Source: CAZVEV01 sp964625865 (GTDB taxonomy: Bacteria; Planctomycetota; Phycisphaerae; SM23-33). Taken from it: a DNA stretch of 6,909 nucleotides. Location of the stretch: positions 1-6,909 of the forward strand of contig CAZVEV010000313.1 in the NCBI GenBank assembly GCA_964625865.1. Reading direction: 5' to 3'. Position numbers and translations under genes: made by a program. Below the pieces are notes generated by a model. That model saw only the letters and a program-made list of their open reading frames with translations. It searched no databases and had not been told where the DNA came from. Every line of letters starts with the position of its first letter. Positions within the stretch are counted from its first letter, which is position 1. This document shows, in pieces, positions 6,341 to 6,909 of this stretch.

Positions 6341-6909
6341 TCGGCTATGACCTCATAGTAGTCCGCGACCTGGCGACGGAACTCGGGGGGCAGTTGTCGG
6401 ACATAGTCCTGGATCTTCGCCTTCCGCCGCTGCCGCTGCATGGCAGTGCGTGCGAGTCTGTCCTTCTCGACTTCGCTTGTATCGCCTTCGCCCTTGCCGC
6501 CCGGCGCGTCGGGCGCATCATCCCGGCCCACAGTTGGCGGGCCCGTGTCAGTGATGAAATCCGGCGGTTCGCTGTCCTCTTCCTCTTCCAGGCCAAGGAA
6601 CCGATTCGCCGCCAGAGCGGTCGTCACATCCGCCTGCGCGCCCTGGGCGGCACTGTCCGGCTGGATCATCAGTTCGGCGGCGGTGATCCCCTCGAAGATC
6701 TCCGGCATGTCCTCGTCTTTCAGCGGAGCATCTTCCTCTTCACCGTCGGGGGGCAACTTCCACTTGTCTTCCGGGACCTCCGGCGAGGCGGCCCAAAACG
6801 GATCGCCCTCTTCTTCATCGAGGGCCTCGGCGGCCGTACCGTACACCGACTCCAGCAGCGTGATCACCTTGTCCTTGGCGGTCAGCACCTTGTCCTTCCT
6901 CGCTGCCTT
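6337..6909 (-). CDS. C-terminal part of an acidic, highly charged protein of unknown function (runs off right edge)
   Basis: The frame is open from the right edge to the TGA at 6337, giving 190 visible residues. I do not recognise the family with confidence. Visible residues 28-74 are strongly acidic and proline-rich (ALDEEEGDP, PPDGEEEDAP, KDEDMPEIFEG), and a second acidic block (LEEEEDSEPPD and onward) runs to about 149. A basic, probably helical stretch follows (RQRRKAK, about 158-165), then the end IQDYVRQLPPEFRRQVADYYEVIAE (split here only by numbering 167-190). The LPPE-F-R...V-x-DYY tail resembles the C-terminus of uncharacterised planctomycete proteins encoded next to toroid genes, but that is from memory. 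No membrane segment or signal is visible in this part. A GTG at 6888 with an AGGAAGG-like site just upstream could be a start, but the open frame continues and repeats the KDKV sequence, so I favour a longer protein. Its stop overlaps the toroid start as ATGA, placing it in the same operon. Confidence 0.7.
   Translation of the reverse strand, partial: KAARKDKVLTAKDKVITLLESVYGTAAEALDEEEGDPFWAASPEVPEDKWKLPPDGEEEDAPLKDEDMPEIFEGITAAELMIQPDSAAQGAQADVTTALAANRFLGLEEEEDSEPPDFITDTGPPTVGRDDAPDAPGGKGEGDTSEVEKDRLARTAMQRQRRKAKIQDYVRQLPPEFRRQVADYYEVIAE
6351..6354 (-). promoter_or_regulatory. Ribosome binding site for the toroid gene, inside the upstream coding end
   Basis: GAGG on the minus strand lies 10 bases before the ATG at 6340, within the last codons of the upstream gene (Tyr-Tyr-Glu-Val). 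The spacing is slightly long, and initiation is probably helped by the ATGA stop/start overlap. Confidence 0.4.
6865..6897 (-). repeat. Short in-frame direct repeat (two 12-base copies, AAGGACAAGGTG)
   Basis: The 12-mer AAGGACAAGGTG occurs on the minus strand at 6897-6886 and again at 6876-6865, 21 bases apart and in the same frame. It encodes KDKV twice (KDKVLTAKDKVI). It lies in the charged protein entering from the right edge and may be the tail of a longer repetitive or coiled-coil region outside the window. Confidence 0.6.

Overview
The window looks like a piece of a planctomycete-type chromosome (Planctomycetota or a close relative, probably environmental). The basis is the GC-rich sequence and a set of exported repeat-fold proteins that I associate with that phylum: a prenyltransferase/squalene-oxidase-like alpha/alpha toroid ending in LPIYQK, a HEAT protein with a C-terminal sugar-binding-like domain, a PQQ-like beta-propeller, and a DUF6288-type protein. 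This assignment rests on family recognition by eye, not on a search.

All real genes lie on the minus strand and read from the right edge to the left edge. In transcription order they are: (1) the C-terminal part of a highly charged, acidic protein entering from the right edge (6337-6909); (2) a secreted alpha/alpha-toroid protein (5318-6340); (3) a secreted HEAT-repeat protein with a C-terminal jelly-roll-like domain (3354-5318); (4) a secreted protein with an alpha-helical N-terminal half and a PQQ-like beta-propeller (604-3357); (5) the N-terminal 186 residues of a secreted PDZ-like/DUF6288 protein running off the left edge (1-560). The first three junctions overlap by 4, 1 and 4 bases (ATGA, TGATG, ATGA). 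The last gap is 43 bases and holds a good ribosome binding site and a small GC-rich hairpin. The window is therefore one tightly packed, probably translationally coupled operon with no internal promoter or terminator that I can see.

Four consecutive products begin with a Sec-type signal peptide ending in an A-x-A-like site. Each is built on a different repeat or protein-interaction scaffold: toroid, HEAT, helical repeat plus propeller, and PDZ-like plus helical. I recognise no catalytic centre in any of them. The simplest reading is that they work together outside the cytoplasm, as an envelope or secreted assembly that binds proteins or polysaccharides. That role is inference. No RNA gene, mobile element, CRISPR array or frameshift was found. 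Long open frames on the plus strand are antisense shadows of these GC-rich genes.
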